From Aselliscus stoliczkanus (lineage: Eukaryota; Chordata; Mammalia; Chiroptera; Hipposideridae), in NCBI GenBank assembly GCA_033961575.1, contig CM066728.1, positions 178,861,678 through 178,925,677 of the forward strand: a stretch of DNA of 64,000 nucleotides, in the 5' to 3' direction. This document shows, one piece after another, positions 11,831-24,060 of this stretch; positions within the stretch are counted from its first letter, which is position 1, and every line of letters starts with the position of its first letter. The notes beneath the pieces were generated by a model that saw only the letters and a list, made by a program, of their open reading frames with translations, did no database searches and was not told the origin of the DNA. The translations under genes and the position numbers were made by a program.

Positions 11831-12821
11831 CCAAAGATTTCAAATCAATTTTCAGGGCTGGTTATAGAAGTTTGGGGACGGGGGTCGGCTAGCTACCGAA
11901 AGACCTACTTGTGATGCTTTTCTTGGCTAACTGCTATTTGTAGACTTTTTCTGCTTTGCATTGTAAACAGAACTTTCTAAAATTGATCATTAAAGAACAC
12001 TTCTGACTCAGCGCCCCAAGCAACTGAGCTTTTTCCTTATCATTCCCATTTTGGAGGCTGCATCAACTGGGAAATGCAGCGGGATTATTTTTATAGGCCC
12101 TTAGCTCACTATAAATGTACTTCTCAAGACTTGGCCATTTGGAATGGCCAATTTATGCACTCAACTCATCTGTGTATATTTGACTTGCACTTCCAGATAA
12201 CAAGCAGTTCTCTCCACTTATTTCCCCTCAGGAAGACGGATCTATTTAGCATCCTTCACCTCTGTTACATTCTCCAGTCCCAAGTAGTGATGATATTTAT
12301 ACATAAGACAGAGACATTTCTGTACTATGATGGAAGTTTAAAGGAAGTTGGAGCCAACGACCTTTCATTTTGAAGCCAAAGAAAACGAGCACAAATTGTT
12401 CATTCTTGCAAGAATGGGGACTACAGAGATTAGCAGAAAGGCTTCTTCTAGACCCACTATTCCATACATGGTGCCCGAAGCCTTTATATATTCAGACTAT
12501 GTCTTACCTAGTATACCCCCTTATTTTGAAGAAGTTTATAGGTTCCATCAAAATAAACATGGTTATGACCATTCTTGATGATTTTGTGGGTAAAAATTAG
12601 ACGTTCCATTTTATCACCTTCTTTGCTTGATCCTAAATGAATTCTAGAGTATGGGAAAGGATGGGTTCTAGGCTTGGGATAGAATTCCTAACCAATCTTG
12701 TGCTGGAACTTCTCACATTCCCAGTTAGGTATTTTAATTCTGTTAGCAACGCTTGGAATTATGGGAGGTGTTCTCTGCACAGGTGCTCAGGGTGTCCTCT
12801 TCCTCTCTGATTTCTTCCCAG

Positions 12822-13032
12822 GTGGGAAATTGGTAAGTGGAGTCCATGCAGTCTCACCTGTGGGGTTGGCCTGCAAACCAGAGATGTTTTCTGCTCCCAC
12901 CTCCTGTCCAGAGAGATGAATGAAACAGTAATCCTGGCTGATGAACTGTGTCGCCAGCCCAAACCCAGCACTGTGCAAGCTTGTAACCGCTTCAACTGCC
13001 CCCCAGCCTGGTACCCTGCGCAATGGCAGCCG
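12822..13032 (+). CDS. ADAMTSL1: ADAMTSL1 exon A: one complete TSP1 repeat and the start of the next
   Basis: The exon is 211 nt: one base completing a split codon, then 70 codons. It opens with WEIGKWSPCSLTCGVG, a TSP1 repeat with the W-x4-W-x2-C pattern, and runs through the closing CNRFNCP. It then begins the next repeat with AWYPAQWQP. CSLTCG matches the C-x-x-S/T-C-G site for O-fucosylation by POFUT2, and the spaced tryptophans are the type that receive C-mannose; both modifications are known for punctin-1. MNETV holds an N-glycosylation sequon (NET). The acceptor is TTTCTTCCCAG ending at 12821 and the donor is CCG|GTGAGT at 13033. A perfect GTAAGT lies 11 nt into the exon (see findings). 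TSP1 repeats of this protein are thought to mediate matrix binding. Confidence 0.95.
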
Positions 13033-13906
13033 GTGAGTTCTTGGGTTTCTCAATATTTGAGTGTGTGTTTTCATCAGTGGTTCAGGACAGGAACACTGTC
13101 TCTGAGTAGTTTTGTCCCTTTAAAGGAATGTTGAAGGTCAGCCTGAAAAGTGAGGGGGGTCATACATCCCAGTTTAACTGAAATCGTTTTTCACTCTCAA
13201 AAATGTCCCAATTAAAATGATTAATTATATGACCATCGACTGAGAAGGAGAGAGAATAGTAGTTTACATATACCCTTCCTTACCTTAGTGCTGAGAGAAG
13301 AGGCTGCCATTTCCACACATCCTCCATGCTTTTTCACAATCAGCTGGCAGACCTGCTCCCTGCCCATCTTGGAGCTGTGATTTTGTAAAGCGCTCAAAGA
13401 ATCAAATAGTAATGAGTGAGCAAAACCCAGGTCTCCTGATTTCTAATGCATTTATACTTTTACCTTTAACTAGTGTGAATCCATGGCCGTAAACTGCACC
13501 ATTAACCCATGCCAACCCCAAGACAAAACCAGGGATCAGCCCAAATCAACCTCTACTGTTGAAAGTATTAGATCCCCATATTATTTGCTTGTGTTACCAT
13601 TAAGCACATAGTAAGTTCTGGATAGAACATTTACTGAGTGACAAAATGAATAACTAGATCAAGAATACTGCCCTACAAGCCCTGAAATTCTGACTTTATA
13701 TCTTACTGATATGTTTGTTATATTGTTGCAGCCCATAATATTGACCTAGCCATGAAGTAAAACACCAGCCTCTTTTCAATAGCCATACACGCTGCTGAAT
13801 AGTGGCAGTGACCTGTGATATTTTTTCAATTTTTAGAGCACACCCATATATATGGTTGTTTTTTTTTTTTGGTCTGTTGCCAATACTACCACCCCCCATG
13901 CCCAAT

Positions 13907-13939
13907 CTCCCTATGTAAAATAGTGTTTTACATAGGGAG
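13907..13939. repeat. Perfect 14-bp inverted repeat with 5-nt loop
   Basis: 'CTCCCTATGTAAAA' at 13907-13920 is followed by TAGTG and the exact reverse complement 'TTTTACATAGGGAG' at 13926-13939. The flanks do not extend the stem. Confidence 0.95.
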
Positions 13940-14294
13940 TTAATTATTCCATTTTCTATCTACCTTGGGCCTGTTACGTGAATTTATTTTGAAAACTTTT
14001 ACTATTTCCTGCCATTAGGGAGAAGCCTTTGGGATAAGTCAGATACAGGTATACCTTGTTTTATAGTGCTTCACAGATGTTGTGTTTTTTACAAATTGAA
14101 GACCCTCCACCAGCAAAAAAAAAAAAATTACAACTTGATTTGTTGTAGTGGTCTGCAACTGAACCTGCCATATCTCCAAGGGTATGCCTATATAAGTACA
14201 TTTTTCAGATCAGGAAACTAATAGTAAACAGCTCTTTGAAGTTCATCCCATGAGCCACTAACTATACTTTATTGGGACTTTTAAGACTATCTTG

Positions 14295-14706
14295 GGCCGG
14301 GGGCCGGCCGAGTGGCGTGGTGGTTAAGCGCTGGCCTGGGAAGCTAGCGGCCCAGGTTCGGGTCCCACATCTGAGGGCCAGTGACACTGCCCTCTGCAGC
14401 TAACAACAGCTCCACCTGGAGCTGGGCTGCGAGCCCTGGCCACTGCTGCAGTGGGCTGCCATAGGCTGCAGTAGGTGGCCGGCAACCAGCATGAGTGGCT
14501 GGCAGCCAGCGTGAGCTGCCAATAGCTGCGATGAGCAACCATCCAGAGGCCAGCGACCGATCTGCCTCGTCTGAGAAGAGCGCAATGACGATACCAACAT
14601 GGGCCAGTGAAGCAACGTCCTCCACAACTAGACTGAAGAACAAAAAGACAGCAACTTGTCTGTTCCCCTTCCCTGATTCCCCAAAAAAATCTTTAAAAAA
14701 AAAAAA
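14295..14706 (+). mobile_element. tRNA-derived SINE, long GC-rich variant
   Basis: It opens GGCCGGGGGCCGGCCGAGTG and contains an A-box-like 'GTGGTTAAGCG' and B box 'GGTTCGGGTCCC'. The body is GC-rich with repeated (C/T)GGCNGCCAGC-type words, and the tail is 'CTGTTCCCCTTCCCTGATTC' then CCC plus poly-A. It is flanked by GACTATCTTG (14285-14294) and GAATATCTTG (14707-14716), a 9/10 target-site duplication. The head recalls Ser-tRNA-type SINEs, unlike the other copies here. Confidence 0.85.
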
Positions 14707-15043
14707 GAATATCTTGAATATTTCATGCTCAATACATAATAATTGCCAAAAATATTAAAATATAACAAGAAATAGAGAACACAGAAAGTGAAAGCCACCA
14801 GTGAAAACAAACCCCTGTTAAACATTTGGTGCAAAGGGTCTGTATTAAAAATTCCCGGTGACTTCTTGGAATCTCTCTGAACCTAGAGGAAACATAGACT
14901 TTTTTTTTTTTTTTACATCATTTCCTAGAATCTGACTTTTTTGGTTGTTTTGTTAGGCAAAATGAGCTATTACTGACCACCTATTAAAAGAAAGGAAGTT
15001 ATTATTTATGCTATATGGAATAAGTCAAGAGTAACTTAAGTGT

Positions 15044-15201
15044 TGGGGCCGGCCTAGTGGCAGTTGGTTAAGAGCTCATTCAAGAGTGTGAGCTGAGCTC
15101 TGAGCAACAGCAGTTTGATGCCCAGCCCGAGCTGAGAGCTGCTGTTGAGCTGCAAACAGGTGGCAGGATGGCTCAACTAAAAAAAATAAAAATAAAAAAA
15201 A
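15044..15201 (+). mobile_element. Short tRNA-derived SINE
   Basis: 'GGGGCCGGCCTAGTGGCAGT', then 'TGGTTAAGAGCTC' and 'GCAGTTTGATGCCC' give A- and B-box-like segments. The end is 'CAGGATGGCTCAACT' plus an A-rich tail. Target-site duplications TAACTTAAGTGT (15032-15043) and TAACTTCAGTGT (15202-15213) differ at one base. Confidence 0.9.
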
Positions 15202-16659
15202 TAACTTCAGTGTCTGCATGCTAATTGACTGTTGCCTTAGGAGACCACTTAGTTAAGACACCAGCTATTGAGCACCCATTTGTCTGGTTAGCACTCTGGT
15301 CCTTGGCAATCCTGTTGCGACAAGGAAAGTTGCTGTGCACTCACAGGATCTTTTCCATTTAGCAACTTGAATCTAGGGGAGGATAGGGCTGAGATCTCTA
15401 ATCCTTCAACACCCTGCTTATAGTCTTTGCATATGAAAGAAAAGGAGCGGTGGATCAAATGCATCATTTAAAGAAAACAGATAACAGCAGGATGGACATG
15501 GACTTTGGCCCATTTGAAGGGAGAAACTCCCCCCATCCTTGCTGCTTCAACACTGGGCTATGCTGGCCTCATGCAGTATACTTTTCTTTTTTTTTTTTTT
15601 GGAGGGGGTGGTGGTGAGAACCTAATTTAGGTTAATCATCATTTACCTTCTAAGAATGCAACCTTCTTTGTCCCTTATAGAGCATTTGCCTGACAAATGG
15701 CAAACAGCCAACATTTATACATTCTGCAGGTCTGGAGGGGACTAGCATGGAATCTGTGTATTTATTTTAAAATTTTATTTTAGAAACAAGAAGATATGAA
15801 GCAGAAATCTAATTCTAGCTTTGGTTTTTAGGGAATTTTCTCTATTTCAATTCTACCTCTTACTCCATTCTGCATCCCTTGGTTTTACCTCTGGTTTCGT
15901 TGAAGGGTCCATTTAATATTTATCTTTATCAGTTTAGCTTTACTGTTTTGTTGGGTTTTGTTTAGTTGGCTTTTGAAACACTTATATATTTAGTGCATTA
16001 GCCTCCTGAATCTTCTCTAATTTATTAAACATACACACATCCTCATCAACAACTTCGATGTTGGCTGTGTATTACATATTATTTACCCCTCACAAGGGAC
16101 CACACCACAGCAGTGTGTTACAGCACCATGATTGAGAACTACTTTATAGATATGCCATAAGTCCAGCTAAGACACCTTGACCATGACAGCCTTCTGCTAG
16201 GATTCTTTTCAGCAACTGTCCGCTGTCTTATAATAAAGCCCAATGGCTTTGATAGGCCTTCATCCCCCTGCAGTCTGCCCCCACCCATCTCCAGCCATGG
16301 TTCTCCCACACCTGCTGGCACACTGCCATCTGCCTATGCTTCTTCCTGCCCACACACAGTTCCCCAGGAGTCCTATCTCTTCCATCGTGACTCCCCTGCC
16401 ATCCTTCCACACTAAAGCCACTTGGTGTTCATGGTCAGTGCTGCTCGTGTAACAGTCATATACCACCTTACCTGGACAGGTGCTTTGTTTTGACTTCTGA
16501 GTGAGTGAGACCATCCGATCAGTGATGGCAGAGTCCAAGTCTCAGTGAGATCCCATAACACCCAGTATAAAGCATAGAGGATGGTGCTGAAAGGGTACAT
16601 GACAAATCTGCCAGTTCATTTATGGAGCACTTCCTACATTTCAGGAGCGTCCTCTCTTT

Positions 16660-16757
16660 AATAAGAGCAGCACCTACTGTGTGTCACAGCAGTGCTAGGC
16701 ACTTTCCATGTTTAATTCATTTAATTCTCACTGTGCTTTGTGTGCTAGGTACTACTA
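16660..16757 (-). repeat. MIR fragment
   Basis: 'CAGTGCTAGGCACTTTCCAT' and 'TTTAATTCATTTAATTCTCA' are antisense MIR. The MIR is cut off by the mariner end at 16758. Confidence 0.55.
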
Positions 16758-16815
16758 TTGGGTTGTTGGCAAAGTCATGACGCATTTTTGCAATGAAAAA
16801 CATAGAAAAAATATG
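16758..16815 (+). mobile_element. Mariner-type MITE, 5' part only
   Basis: 'TTGGGTTGTTGGCAAAGTCA' with 'TGACGCATTTTTGCAATGAA' matches the complete MITEs at 38778 and 41378. It follows a TA. The 3' terminal repeat is missing. Confidence 0.75.
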
Positions 16816-16960
16816 TTGGGCAATGCAGCTTTCCCAAGACCTCTGTACCATTTGCTTTAAAGCATTAAATTATGAGGAAATCTGATACTGGCCCCCAAAA
16901 TCAGCAGTTCACATAAAACTCAGTATTGTTTGCATATCTATAACCAGGGGAGTTCATCTG

Positions 16961-17443
16961 TGTATTAGTTTCCTATTGCTGCTGTAACAAATTACCACAC
17001 ATATAGTGGCTTAAAACAACACAGATTTACTATTTTATAGCTCTGCAGTCAGAAATCTGAAATCCCTTTCACTTGTCTAAAATCAGGGTGTTAGTAGGCC
17101 TGCACTCATTCCTTCTGGAGACGCTAGAGGAGAATCTGTTACCTTGCCTCTTCCAGCTCCTGGAGACTGCTTGTTTTCTTGGCTCATGGTTCCTTCAAAG
17201 TGCTTCATCCAAACTCTGATTCTGTCCCGTGTCCTCTCTCTGACGCGAATCCTCCACCTCCCTCCTAAAAGGAGCAATGTGACTACATCAAGCCCACCTT
17301 GGTAACCCAGGTAATCTCCCCATTTCAAGGTGCTTAACTTAATCACATTTGCAAAGTCCCTTTCACAGCATAAGGTAACATATTCACAAGTTTCAAGGAT
17401 TAGGACATAGATGTCTCTGGGGTCACTATTTGGCCTACTACAG
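16961..17443 (-). mobile_element. MLT1 (ERVL-MaLR) LTR, antisense
   Basis: It starts 'TGTATTAGTTTCCTATTGCT' and includes 'TAGTGGCTTAAAACAACACA' and 'CTCTTCCAGCTCCTGGAGAC' (the latter diverged). It ends 'TTTGGCCTACTACA'. ATCTG/GTCTG flank it as a possible 5-bp target-site duplication. Solo LTR, no internal sequence. Confidence 0.85.
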
Positions 17444-18789
17444 TCTGCTATGTTGTGGACTAAGTATTACTCTCTAATATCACAAGGTCCTTGAGATGCA
17501 AAATCTGCCTTCTACTACCACTCTACTACCATTCCACCTCACCATTATCATTATCTATGACCCTTTGTATGCATCTACCTTCTTTCTGTATTCATTTTCA
17601 TTCTAAAAAAAAAATGTAAGAAATGAGAAAAAAAAGAAAGGTGCTAGAAGAGTTAAACTGAAATGAATTAGTCCACTCTGAAGCATATTTTATATTTCTC
17701 TTTATTGCATATGTCTTATGTTCAAGATGGGGTCCACCCAACATGTACACACATACTGCAAACATCTGTGCAGAGCCTGAAACATGCCCCACAGCCCCTC
17801 TTTTCCCCCTTGTTTAAAACTGTGATTCTGCGGCCATTTCCCTATGCACCTCTTTTTTTTTAATCAGGGTTACAATTCAAAATGTCTGTAGTTTAGCTGC
17901 ATAAAAAGGGGTGTAAGAAAAGAGTCCCTGCTCATAATATTTTAAAAAGAAGGAATTTTAATGACAGCTAAATGCTAGAGACTTTAATTTGTCATTTTCT
18001 AGATTTAAACACACAGAGGGAAAAAAGAACAACTTTGGTCTGGATTACAAGACTGAATTCTGGCAGAAGGAGTCAATTTAGTCATCAGTTTTGTTATATT
18101 ACAGTAACTAAAATACAAATCCTTATAAGTTAGAGACTATGTTTATTTAAAATGTATCTGGAGAGGAAACAATCTATTGGGATGTTTATCTCATTTTTAG
18201 TAGTATATTTCATAAGGAAATGGCCACCTCATCCAACCCTTAGAAGCAACAATAAACGTAAGCAAAACATATGAGAAGTCAAATTTCACATATGTGGTGT
18301 TTTTGTTTTTATTAGCAGGGCACTCTGTAATAATTGCTCTCAATTTTAATGGGTGTGCAGCCCCATGCTTCACCTAGTAACAGGGATATTAAACCCAGAA
18401 GATACACTGTACACCCCTTGGGCTTCCAGCTTTAAGAAAGCTTAGTTGTCACAAGGTCATTCTAATCCACAAAATGGTTGGGCTTGAAATTCTGTCCTCA
18501 TTTTTATGGTTTTGTTTAGTGAGTGAGATTCAGTCCTCATTTTCTTTGTGTTGGGCCCTAATTTAGTTTGGCTCAGTTTCAACCTCTGTTATATACCAAG
18601 CACGGCCTCTAAATTGCTTTTTGAACATCTCAGCCTCGTATATTGCAGTTATCTCAAATTCCACAGGTCTAACATCAAGCTCAATAACATGTCTACATGC
18701 CACCTTCCCCAGCAGACCCAGTCCTCTTTCATAGATCATGTGGTTTGGGTGATACCATGATCTAGCCTGTTCTGGACCTGGAAACCAGA

Positions 18790-19690
18790 GCGATCTCAGC
18801 CTTCTTTCTCCTTCACATTCAGTCAACACCCGAATCCAGTCCTTTTGATCCCACTTTGTATATCTTTCCAACATAACTGTTCTCTTCTTTCCTAATCCTC
18901 CTCCTGCGCTGGTTCCAGTCCTCACAGCTAACCAAACCTTTTACTTGGTCTCACTGTATTGTCTTGCTTAACTCTCATCCAGTGTTGCCCAACCTGTTAT
19001 CTGTGGTTCTTTACTACAGGCCCCCTGTTGAACCTTTTAACTATTAATATGTGCTGAGAACCACCAAATAGGTATAAGGTATGCAGTGGTATGTAGGCTT
19101 ATTTAACCAGGAAATCTTTCTTCATGGCACACCTATTAATTTCTCAGAAGGCAATCGTCTTTGGAACCCATTGGCCTTTCCTGCTTGAGTCATTTTCTAC
19201 AAATTGGATCATTTTACCCCCTACTTCAAAACCTTTAATGACACCCCATGGTCTTGAGATTGTTTCTGAGACCCTTCACTATTGGCCCCTCACCTGCTTT
19301 CTCAATCTCATTTCCCAACAGCCCTTCCCCACAAAACCTATGCTTCACCCTCTCAGGACTCCTCAGTTATTTAAGCATGCCATGTCCTTTATACTCTGTG
19401 TCTATGAACATGTAACCTGACCCACTAGCACTCCTTATCTCCCTCACCAATCCCTCATGTCACAACCTCGGTAGAGCCTTCCCCAACTTTAGCATAAAAA
19501 CTTCATTGTACTTTCTTATATATTACCTTTTATGTAAAACTAATCATATTTTATAGTAATTTATTCTCCCTGACTGGACTGCAAATACCTGAGGCATAGG
19601 AACCATTTATTAATCATCTTAAATCCCCAGCACCTAATACAGTGCCTGGAACTCAGCAAGTGCCCAATAAATATTTAGTGAAAGAATGAA
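18790..19690 (+). repeat. L2 LINE fragment
   Basis: 'CCTTTAATGACACCCCATGG' precedes 'TTCTCCCTGACTGGACTGCA', and the copy ends 'CCAGCACCTAATACAGTGCC' then 'CAATAAATATTTAGTGAAAG'. This is the order of the L2 3' end in sense. Confidence 0.65.
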
Positions 19691-20689
19691 TTAATGAGTT
19701 AGAAGCTATAAGCAGAGCTCATTATGTAAAAACTGGAAAGTTGACCTTAGAAATAAAACATAAACATCACTTTATGTGGGGCTCAATAATATGACTTGAG
19801 ATATCAAGGAAATGAACTCAACGCTCAGTAAATTAAACTACCAAGATGAAACCAAAAGTGTCAATAAGGGCAGAATTTATTTATGTGATGATTATGGGAA
19901 AATCTTCAAAAATACAAGTCCCTTGAGCTATTGTATTTTTGTATAGAATCATAACTTTTAATGTTCCCCTTATTGTATTTACATATTTTTTACTTTTAAT
20001 ATATTTTTTACTTTTCTTATAAAACTAATGAACCCATGAACTTATATAATGAAACATGCATGGCAGTGAGGATAACTAATATAAATATTATTTTTTGTTA
20101 TTTATTCTGTGTATGGCATATATTTAAAAATAATACCCCTTACCAGAGATCTACCTCTTCATGCCACAATATTATTTTAAATGATTTACAAAGGCAAACA
20201 TTTTTCATTTCATTTTATTAAATTTCTCTTGCCATCTTGCTGCTCCTTTTAAATTTTTTTCTTCTTTGCAGTCTGCCTCTCACATCAACTGTCAATTTCA
20301 CTAGGCAATCGCAACATATTCACAAGGTCCTCACAGGCTTTGGAACCTTTATTAATTTGAAATTTTATCCTCTACAATTTAAAAAAATTCTAAAAATACC
20401 TTTTCATCCATGTAAACATACCAGGGAAACTTTTGGAGCAGAGATGAGACAGGCTCTTGAGACACTCTGACCATATTAACTCAGCTACCTGGTCGTGCCC
20501 ATACCTAGAGGGTCAGGGTTCCCAGCAGAGCACAGTACCTCTGGCTGAAACCCACAGCTGACTTGCTTAGAAGCAGCTTCTGGCTTACGATAAAACAGCC
20601 CAATAAAAGGTGGACGTTCAGCCCTTCAGCTGGATATTTGTTTTACATCTTTAAAACATCTGGATTTGGAGCTCTTTTATTCATCCAAT

Positions 20690-21180
20690 CATCAATTCAA
20701 CAAACTTTATGAAGTGCATGTTCTTTGGCAGAGGCTACAAAAGGCACAGGAGGATAGAAAGATGACTACATTCCCTTTCTTCAAAAGATGCATAATCCTG
20801 TGTGCATGCAGGAAGGTAGAGGGAAATAGCAGGACACAAATGACTAGTCCTTACAGGAGAGATGCACCCCCCTTCCAATCAAGGTAGGTGGGAGGTTACA
20901 CACTTACCCTGAGGTGGAGACACTACAGGAGGCTTTAGTGAAGAGGCTTTGAGCTGGGCCTGTAAGGATGTCTTGGAAGTTTCTAGATAGATAAGGAGAC
21001 ATAGGGCATTGTTCACAGAGTGAACAACATGATCAAAGGTCAGAGCAGAGACGGCATCTGTGTGCCAAGGATGGGCAAATTGTCCATTGTAGCTCAAGTA
21101 CTGACCCATGGCAGGTTGGGAAGGAATGTGGGGGGGAAGCTCAATGCACGTTAGAGTATAGGGCCCCAAAGGATGTTCTC
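20690..21180 (-). repeat. L2-like LINE fragment
   Basis: 'TTCAACAAACTTTATGAAGT', then 'CTTTAGTGAAGAGGCTTTGA' and 'GCTGGGCCTGTAAGGATG' resemble antisense L2. Confidence 0.45.
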
Positions 21181-21236
21181 AGGGGTCTGGACCTCACCTT
21201 CTGGGCATTGAAATTTTCCTAGGAGCTTTATGTGTA

Positions 21237-21886
21237 CAGTATCCCCCTTGTCCATGGGGCATACATTCTAAGAACCACCCCCCAGTAGGTGCCTGAAACC
21301 ACAGATAGTACCAAACCCTATATATACTATGTTTTTTCCTATACATGCATGCCTATGATAAAGTTTAATTTATAAAGTAGGCACAGTAAGGGTTTAACAA
21401 CAATAACTAATAATGAAATAGAACCATTATAACAATATGCTATATAAAAGTTATATGAATGTGGTCTCTCAAAATATCTCATTATACTATACTCACCTTT
21501 TCACTTAAAGGAGACACTTTACAGCGTCTCTTTAGCATATCCAAATTGCCAATATCACTACTCTTGCATTTGGGGACCATTACTAAGTAAAGTAAGGGTT
21601 ACTTGAACACAAGCACAGTGATACCACAACAGTCAATCTGATAACTGAGCTGGCTACTGACTAACAGGCAGGGACCGCATACAGCAGGAATTCACTGGAC
21701 AAAGGGATGATTCACGTCCGGAGTGGGACAGCGTAAGATTTCATCATACTACTCACAGCAACGTGCAATTTAAAACTTACGAATTGTTTATTTCTGGAAA
21801 TTTCCATCTAATACTTTTGGACTGCGGTTGACCATGAGTAACTGAAACTGCAGAAAGCAAAACCACAGATAAAAGAGGGACTACTG
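21237..21886 (-). mobile_element. Tigger/MER2-type DNA transposon (pogo family), non-autonomous
   Basis: Terminal inverted repeats are CAGTATCCCCCTTGTCCATG at the left and, read in reverse, CAGTAGTCCCTCTTTTATCT at the right, flanked by TA at 21235-21236 and 21887-21888. The interior carries antisense remains of the Tigger transposase N-terminus near 21490-21585 ('CTCACCTTTTCACTTAAAGG'). The 650-bp length indicates internal deletion. Confidence 0.88.
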
Positions 21887-22879
21887 TACATCAAACTTCA
21901 CAATAAGCTGATTTTTTTTTCTTTTTAAATTTTCTGGCAGCTCTTTTTTCATCATATTGTCAGAGACTTCTGTACAGTGTTGGGGGCCATCATCTGAAGG
22001 TCTGTCCCCTGTATCAGGTCCTATCTGCAAATCGATAACCCAGCGATGTTCTTTTAAGCGAGTGGCCACACTCAATAGCACAGTTTTATTACGTCACTAC
22101 CCTTGAAATAAGACCAATTATTTTCGTCACCAACTTCCTCAATTTGAAAGAGTAAATTAACCTCTCCTTGTTGCCACATTTAGTAAGAAGCTCTAACTGA
22201 CAGCTTGAATTGAAGAGCTGTTTTTATTTAGCTACCTGTTTATTTTTGTAGCATTTATTCAAGTCGAATGGAAAGCCCATGTGCCTCATAAGGCATTTAG
22301 AAAAATAAAATTTCAGCCTTCAAGCACTGAAGACATCTGTACTCCTACAAATCCAACATGACTAGTGAAGTGTCTAAAATGTCAGTCACAGGTAACAGAA
22401 ACTCCAAGAGTACGCTCCCTATGCTTGACACACTCAGTAAGACCCATGGGGAATTGGACTGAGTCATAATCAAAGGATTAGAAGAAAAGTGGTCTGATGT
22501 AATTTTGAAGTTGAAGGGATAATGATTTTATGAACCAGGCATCACTTCTCTCATAGAAAAATACACTGCATTTTCACTGCAGTGTACATATTTATAGATC
22601 ATACCAAAACATCACATACCTCCAGCAGCTGGTGTAAAATGTCATACTGTGGTTTAGCTCATATCCTGACTACTTCTTTACTGGGAAACAAATAAATCAT
22701 TAACTTTAAAAGGAAAATAAATGAGAGAGGATGTGGAAGAAAAAAAAAAACTTAAAGATGAAATCATCCAATCCTAAGGTTTCTTATTAAAGATGTAACA
22801 ATATCATCATGGGGAAAAGTTTTTAATGCAATTCTCAAACATTAGTATGAGCAATAAGAGAAACAAAATTGCTTCCTTC

Positions 22880-24060
22880 GTAGCGCTAATAGTCTAATAG
22901 AGGATAATTTCTGAGAGGGATGAGAGTTACTTAAAAGAGCTATTTAAAAATAAAGTTAATAGGATAGAGGCTGCTTTGGCTATTCTCATTGGGAGGTTAG
23001 GGATGGCCTCTCCAGGCAAGTGAGAATGAAATTGAACCTGAATGATTAGAAATTCTCAACCACATGAAAATGTAAGAGAAGAACAGTCAAAGTAGAGAGA
23101 AGAGCAAATGTGAAGTCCCTGTGGGAGACGCAAGCTTGACATTGGAGGAACAATAACAAACAAACAAACAAAAACAGTATGGCTGGAATATGCAGGGAAA
23201 GGGAGAGTTGTATGAGATAAAATTATAGAGTGTGAAGCTCCTTTTTCATTTCTAGAACCTAGAACTATGCTCTGTCCATGATTGGTATTTAATAACTTTG
23301 TGTTGAATGAATGAATGAAGTTGGAAGGATTTGAGTTAGACAATCTCGAAGTTCCATCAGGGACCAGAACACAGAGCGCTTTGCAGGGAAAGGAGTTTGA
23401 ATTCTATTCTAATCACAAGGGGAAGGAAACCATTGGAGGGTTTTAAGCATGAGAGTTATGTGACCTGATTTATGCTTTGAAAAACATAGCTCTTAGTAAG
23501 ACAATATGCTGAATCTCTTCCGTTCCTACCCCAGAGCTACTCTGTACCTTCCCCACCTGTGTCTAGGAGGCTAACCTCGACAGACTCTACCCTCTGGCTT
23601 CTGGTTGTATTCAACCAATGGAGTTGGCAGCAGGCCATCAGAAGGAGAGAGGAGTTCTCTTCAAACTGAGTACGCTACCCGCTACTATATCCTGCTAGGT
23701 GCCAACTCAGAAAACTAGAAACTGGGAGACTGCTTAGGAAGCATAGTAGTAGTCTAGGCAAGAACTGATGGTATCCCAATTTATTATTTATTGTGAAGGT
23801 AAAGCTGCCTTATTTTAGAGGCAAATCTGAAAGTATTTGCTCATTGATTGTCAGGGAAAAGGTGTTGAGAAAAAAGAAAACTCAAGAACTTTTCCTAAGT
23901 TTTTATCTTGGATATGGCACCATTAAATGAGTGGGAAAGACTGAGGAGAGAGCAGATGTGAGGTGGTATTGGAGGGGCAGAATCATAATTCTATTTTAGA
24001 CATGTTTAGTTCAAGATACCTGTTTGCACTGAAGTGGACATGTTGAGTAAGGGAGGAGAG
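22880..24060 (-). repeat. L2-like LINE fragments
   Basis: 'GAGTTTGAATTCTATTCTAA' followed by 'GGAAACCATTGGAGGGTTTT' and 'GAGTTATGTGACCTGATTTA' follows antisense L2. The piece at 23255-23330, ending 'TTGAATGAATGAATGAAG', is an L2 3' end in the opposite orientation. Confidence 0.5.

Larger units (their letters stand above)
1..12821 (+). other. Intron upstream of exon A
   Basis: No coding exon was found in this stretch. It holds MIR, L2, L1 and MaLR copies (listed) and one large composite L1. I recognise nothing in 1-1640, 7010-7272, 9067-10057 or 11831-12821 beyond T/A runs and short inverted repeats at 1526-1548 (10-bp arms) and 12131-12151 (9-bp arms). The intron ends in a good polypyrimidine tract and AG at 12820-12821. 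Confidence 0.85.

Noticed and set aside
14295..14370. tRNA-like A and B boxes, possible tRNA gene
   Set aside because: They belong to a SINE with poly-A and target-site duplication; no cloverleaf acceptor stem is formed.
18563..18925. 120-aa open frame on the minus strand
   Set aside because: It lies antisense next to L2-like sequence, with no recognisable motif, splice context or start context.
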